A stretch of DNA of 6,504 bases from Roseobacter sp. (GTDB taxonomy: Bacteria; Pseudomonadota; Alphaproteobacteria; Rhodobacterales; Rhodobacteraceae): NCBI GenBank assembly GCA_024636425.1, contig JAGXHB010000186.1, forward strand, positions 1 to 6,504, given 5' to 3'. Positions within the stretch are counted from its first letter, which is position 1, and the number at the start of each line of letters is the position of its first letter. The notes beneath the pieces are model-generated. The model saw only the letters and a list, made by a program, of their open reading frames with translations, did no database searches and had not been told where the DNA came from. Shown here in pieces: positions 5,008-6,504 of this stretch. The position numbers were made by a program, and so were the translations under genes.

Positions 5008-5038
5008 CTTGAATATCACGGGCGCACACCGTTTCAAG
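5008..5038 (-). terminator. Interrupted hairpin directly after mutM
   Basis: Directly after the mutM TAA, the minus strand has outer arms CTTGAA (5038-5033) and TTCAAG (5013-5008) and inner arms ACGG (5032-5029) and CCGT (5021-5018), with a 7-base loop and a 4-base bulge. The following TCTTTC is a poor U-run. It may attenuate mutM transcription into the hydratase gene or only stabilise the 3' end. Confidence 0.25.
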
Positions 5039-5890
5039 TTATCTTTGGCATTGCGCACAATAGAACGACGATCTGCCGGATTGCACGATGCGGGCAATCC
5101 GGCCGGTGCAGCCCTCGGTCCGGCAGGGGGCACCCTCGCGGCCATAGACGTCGAAACTATGCTGGAAATACCCCAGTTCGCCATCCGCACGCTTGAAGTC
5201 GCGCAGGGTGGACCCGCCGGCAATAATAGCCTCCTCAAGCACCTGCCGGATGACCGGTACCAGCCCAGCAACCCGCACTGCCGAAATGCGCCCGGCCTTG
5301 CGTGCCGGATGAATCCCCGCACGATAAAGCGTTTCGCAGACATATATATTTCCCAGACCCGCGACGATACGCTGGTCCAGCAACGCGGATTTGATCGGGG
5401 TGTTGCGCCCGTTCAGTGCTGCAACCAGATGCGCCTCGTGAAAGTCGTTGCCCAAGGGTTCAGGCCCGATGGAGGCCAGCAGTTTATGAGCCTCGGCGCG
5501 ATGTGTCTCAAGCAGGTCCATCGCGCCAAACCGGCGCGGGTCATTGAAGGTGATCCGGGTGCCATTTTGCATATGCAAAACCACGTGATCGTGCTTTTCA
5601 GGTGACGGATGGTCATGCACGAACTGACCCAGCGGATCGCCTGAAATCAACATCCGGCCCGACATTCCCAGATGAATCAGCAGTGATTCCCCCGATTCCA
5701 GATCGGCGAGAATATATTTCGACCGCCTGCGAAGCCGTTCCACCCGCTGCCCGGTCAGGCGCGCGGCCATGTCGGCGGGGAAGGGCCAGCGCAGATCGGG
5801 CCGGTTGACGTCGGCGCGTGCGATGATCTGCCCTTCCATGGCGGGCAGCAAACCGCGGCGCACCGTTTCCACTTCTGGCAGTTCAGGCAT
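5039..5890 (-). CDS. mutM: Formamidopyrimidine-DNA glycosylase (MutM/Fpg)
   Basis: A bifunctional glycosylase and beta,delta-AP lyase that excises 8-oxoguanine and formamidopyrimidines in base excision repair. The 283 residues begin MPELPEVETVRRGL. After Met removal the N-terminal proline is the Schiff-base nucleophile and the glutamate next to it (Glu3 in this numbering) is catalytic. Lys58 in RRSKYI is the conserved beta-hairpin lysine. LIHLGMSGR (71-79) and FNDPRRFG (115-122) are family blocks, and the helix-two-turn-helix region holds GLGNIYVCE (178-186). The C-terminal zinc finger is complete: Cys256, Cys261, Cys278 and Cys281 (C-x4-C-x16-C-x2-C), with the DNA-binding Arg273 in QSGRSSFYC. 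The ATG at 5890 has AGGGA upstream. It diverges from ubiE across 89 bp and precedes the hydratase by 65 bp. Family length and all key residues are normal, so it should be active. Confidence 0.98.
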   Translation of the reverse strand: MPELPEVETVRRGLLPAMEGQIIARADVNRPDLRWPFPADMAARLTGQRVERLRRRSKYILADLESGESLLIHLGMSGRMLISGDPLGQFVHDHPSPEKHDHVVLHMQNGTRITFNDPRRFGAMDLLETHRAEAHKLLASIGPEPLGNDFHEAHLVAALNGRNTPIKSALLDQRIVAGLGNIYVCETLYRAGIHPARKAGRISAVRVAGLVPVIRQVLEEAIIAGGSTLRDFKRADGELGYFQHSFDVYGREGAPCRTEGCTGRIARIVQSGRSSFYCAQCQR

Positions 5891-5979
5891 GGTTCTTTTC
5901 CCTGTGACAAAAGGGGCGCATTGTACCCGGCCCCTCGTGTCCTATAACAAAGGTGCAGATCAAAGGACCACAAGACCTC
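5891..5979. promoter_or_regulatory. Divergent promoter region between mutM and ubiE
   Basis: Towards ubiE, TTGTAC (5921-5926) and TATAAC (5943-5948) are 16 bp apart. Towards mutM, TACAAT (5925-5920 on the minus strand) is a good -10 hexamer, with TTGTTA reading into the ubiE -10 as a poor, over-spaced -35. The two promoters would thus use overlapping DNA. An inverted repeat, AGGGGC (5912-5917) and GCCCCT (5930-5935), is centred on the shared element and looks like an operator. AAAGGA at 5962-5967, twelve bases before the ubiE ATG, is its likely ribosome site. The individual hexamers are imperfect. Confidence 0.4.
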
Positions 5980-6504
5980 ATGACAAACGACAGCGACAAA
6001 ACCACCCATTTCGGATTTGAAACCGTGCCTGAAGGCGAAAAGGCAGGGCGCGTGCGGGGTGTGTTCAACTCTGTGGCCAGCAAATACGACATTATGAACG
6101 ACGTGATGAGCGGCGGCATCCACCGTATCTGGAAAGAAGCGATGATGGATTGGCTGGCGCCGCGTCCCGGCCAGAAGCTGCTCGACGTTGCCGGTGGCAC
6201 CGGTGACGTGTCGTTCAAGTTTCTGAAACGTGCCGGGTCCGGCCATGCGACCGTGCTGGACCTGACCGAACCGATGCTGATCGCAGGGCGCAAACGCGCC
6301 GAGGCGGCGGCAATGGTGGACAGCCTCGATTGGGTCGTGGGCGATGCGATGGCGCTGCCGTTCGAGGATAATTCTTTCGACGTCTATACGATCAGCTTCG
6401 GTATCCGCAACGTGACCCGCCCGCAGGAAGCCCTGAACGAGGCGTACCGCGTGCTGCGTCCCGGTGGCCGTCTGATGGTGCTGGAGTTCAGCCAGCTGCC
6501 GAAC
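5980..6504 (+). CDS. ubiE: Ubiquinone/menaquinone C-methyltransferase UbiE (partial, C-terminus beyond window)
   Basis: An S-adenosylmethionine-dependent C-methyltransferase that methylates the demethoxy-quinol ring intermediate in ubiquinone biosynthesis (and demethylmenaquinol where present). The visible 175 codons start MTNDSDKTTHFGFETVPEGE. They contain the UbiE/COQ5 signature region VFNSVASKYDIMNDVMSGGIH (28-48), SAM motif I LDVAGGTGD (68-76), the acidic LDLTEPML strand end (93-100), motif II GDAMALPF (121-128) and the second family signature, NVTRPQEAL followed by YRVLRPGGRLMVLEFS (144-171). The start ATG at 5980 has AAAGGA upstream at 12 bases, slightly far. The frame is open to the window edge; family length is about 250 residues, so the last third is missing. 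It is the only plus-strand gene here. Downstream ubiB would be expected in related genomes but is not visible. Confidence 0.97.
   Translation, partial: MTNDSDKTTHFGFETVPEGEKAGRVRGVFNSVASKYDIMNDVMSGGIHRIWKEAMMDWLAPRPGQKLLDVAGGTGDVSFKFLKRAGSGHATVLDLTEPMLIAGRKRAEAAAMVDSLDWVVGDAMALPFEDNSFDVYTISFGIRNVTRPQEALNEAYRVLRPGGRLMVLEFSQLPN

Noticed and set aside
1..6504. Mobile element, CRISPR, phage, toxin-antitoxin or defence system
   Set aside because: No transposase, integrase, regularly spaced long repeats, or small paired genes; all genes are conserved housekeeping genes with no composition break.

Overview
The window is an alphaproteobacterial core-chromosome segment, most likely from the Rhodobacterales (Roseobacter group). 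This rests on how the encoded DnaA, DnaN, S20 and UbiE proteins read, the moderately GC-rich coding sequence, and the order ubiE / mutM / enoyl-CoA hydratase / rpsT / dnaA / dnaN / recF, which I recall as typical of that order. The assignment is by recognition, not by a database search.

Layout from high to low coordinates: ubiE (5980-6504, plus strand, cut by the window end) diverges from mutM (5039-5890, minus) across an 89-bp gap. Everything from mutM downwards is on the minus strand. mutM is followed after 65 bp by a short-chain enoyl-CoA hydratase (4197-4973), then rpsT (3764-4027), which ends in a strong intrinsic terminator. A 525-bp gene-free region follows, then dnaA (1883-3238), dnaN (628-1746) and the N-terminal 189 codons of recF (569 down to the window start). 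All seven genes look intact where they are visible.

How the genes relate: dnaA, dnaN and recF form the classic replication-initiation, sliding-clamp and gap-repair cluster. mutM removes oxidised guanine. rpsT is a ribosomal protein gene, the hydratase acts in beta-oxidation-type acyl-CoA metabolism, and ubiE methylates the quinone ring.

I see no mobile element, CRISPR array, tRNA, rRNA, phage gene or defence system, and no new protein system. The unexplained signal is non-coding. It lies mainly in the 525-bp region upstream of dnaA. That region holds four GCAA-core direct repeats, three of them spaced by 42 and 64 bp. It also holds a run of GANTC (CcrM-type) sites, although the 3.2 kb to its left contains none, and several dyads and a potential leader hairpin. 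Another potential RNA hairpin lies directly before the recF start. The ubiE/mutM gap has overlapping promoter-like elements around an inverted repeat. These are readings of sequence pattern; none is experimentally supported here.
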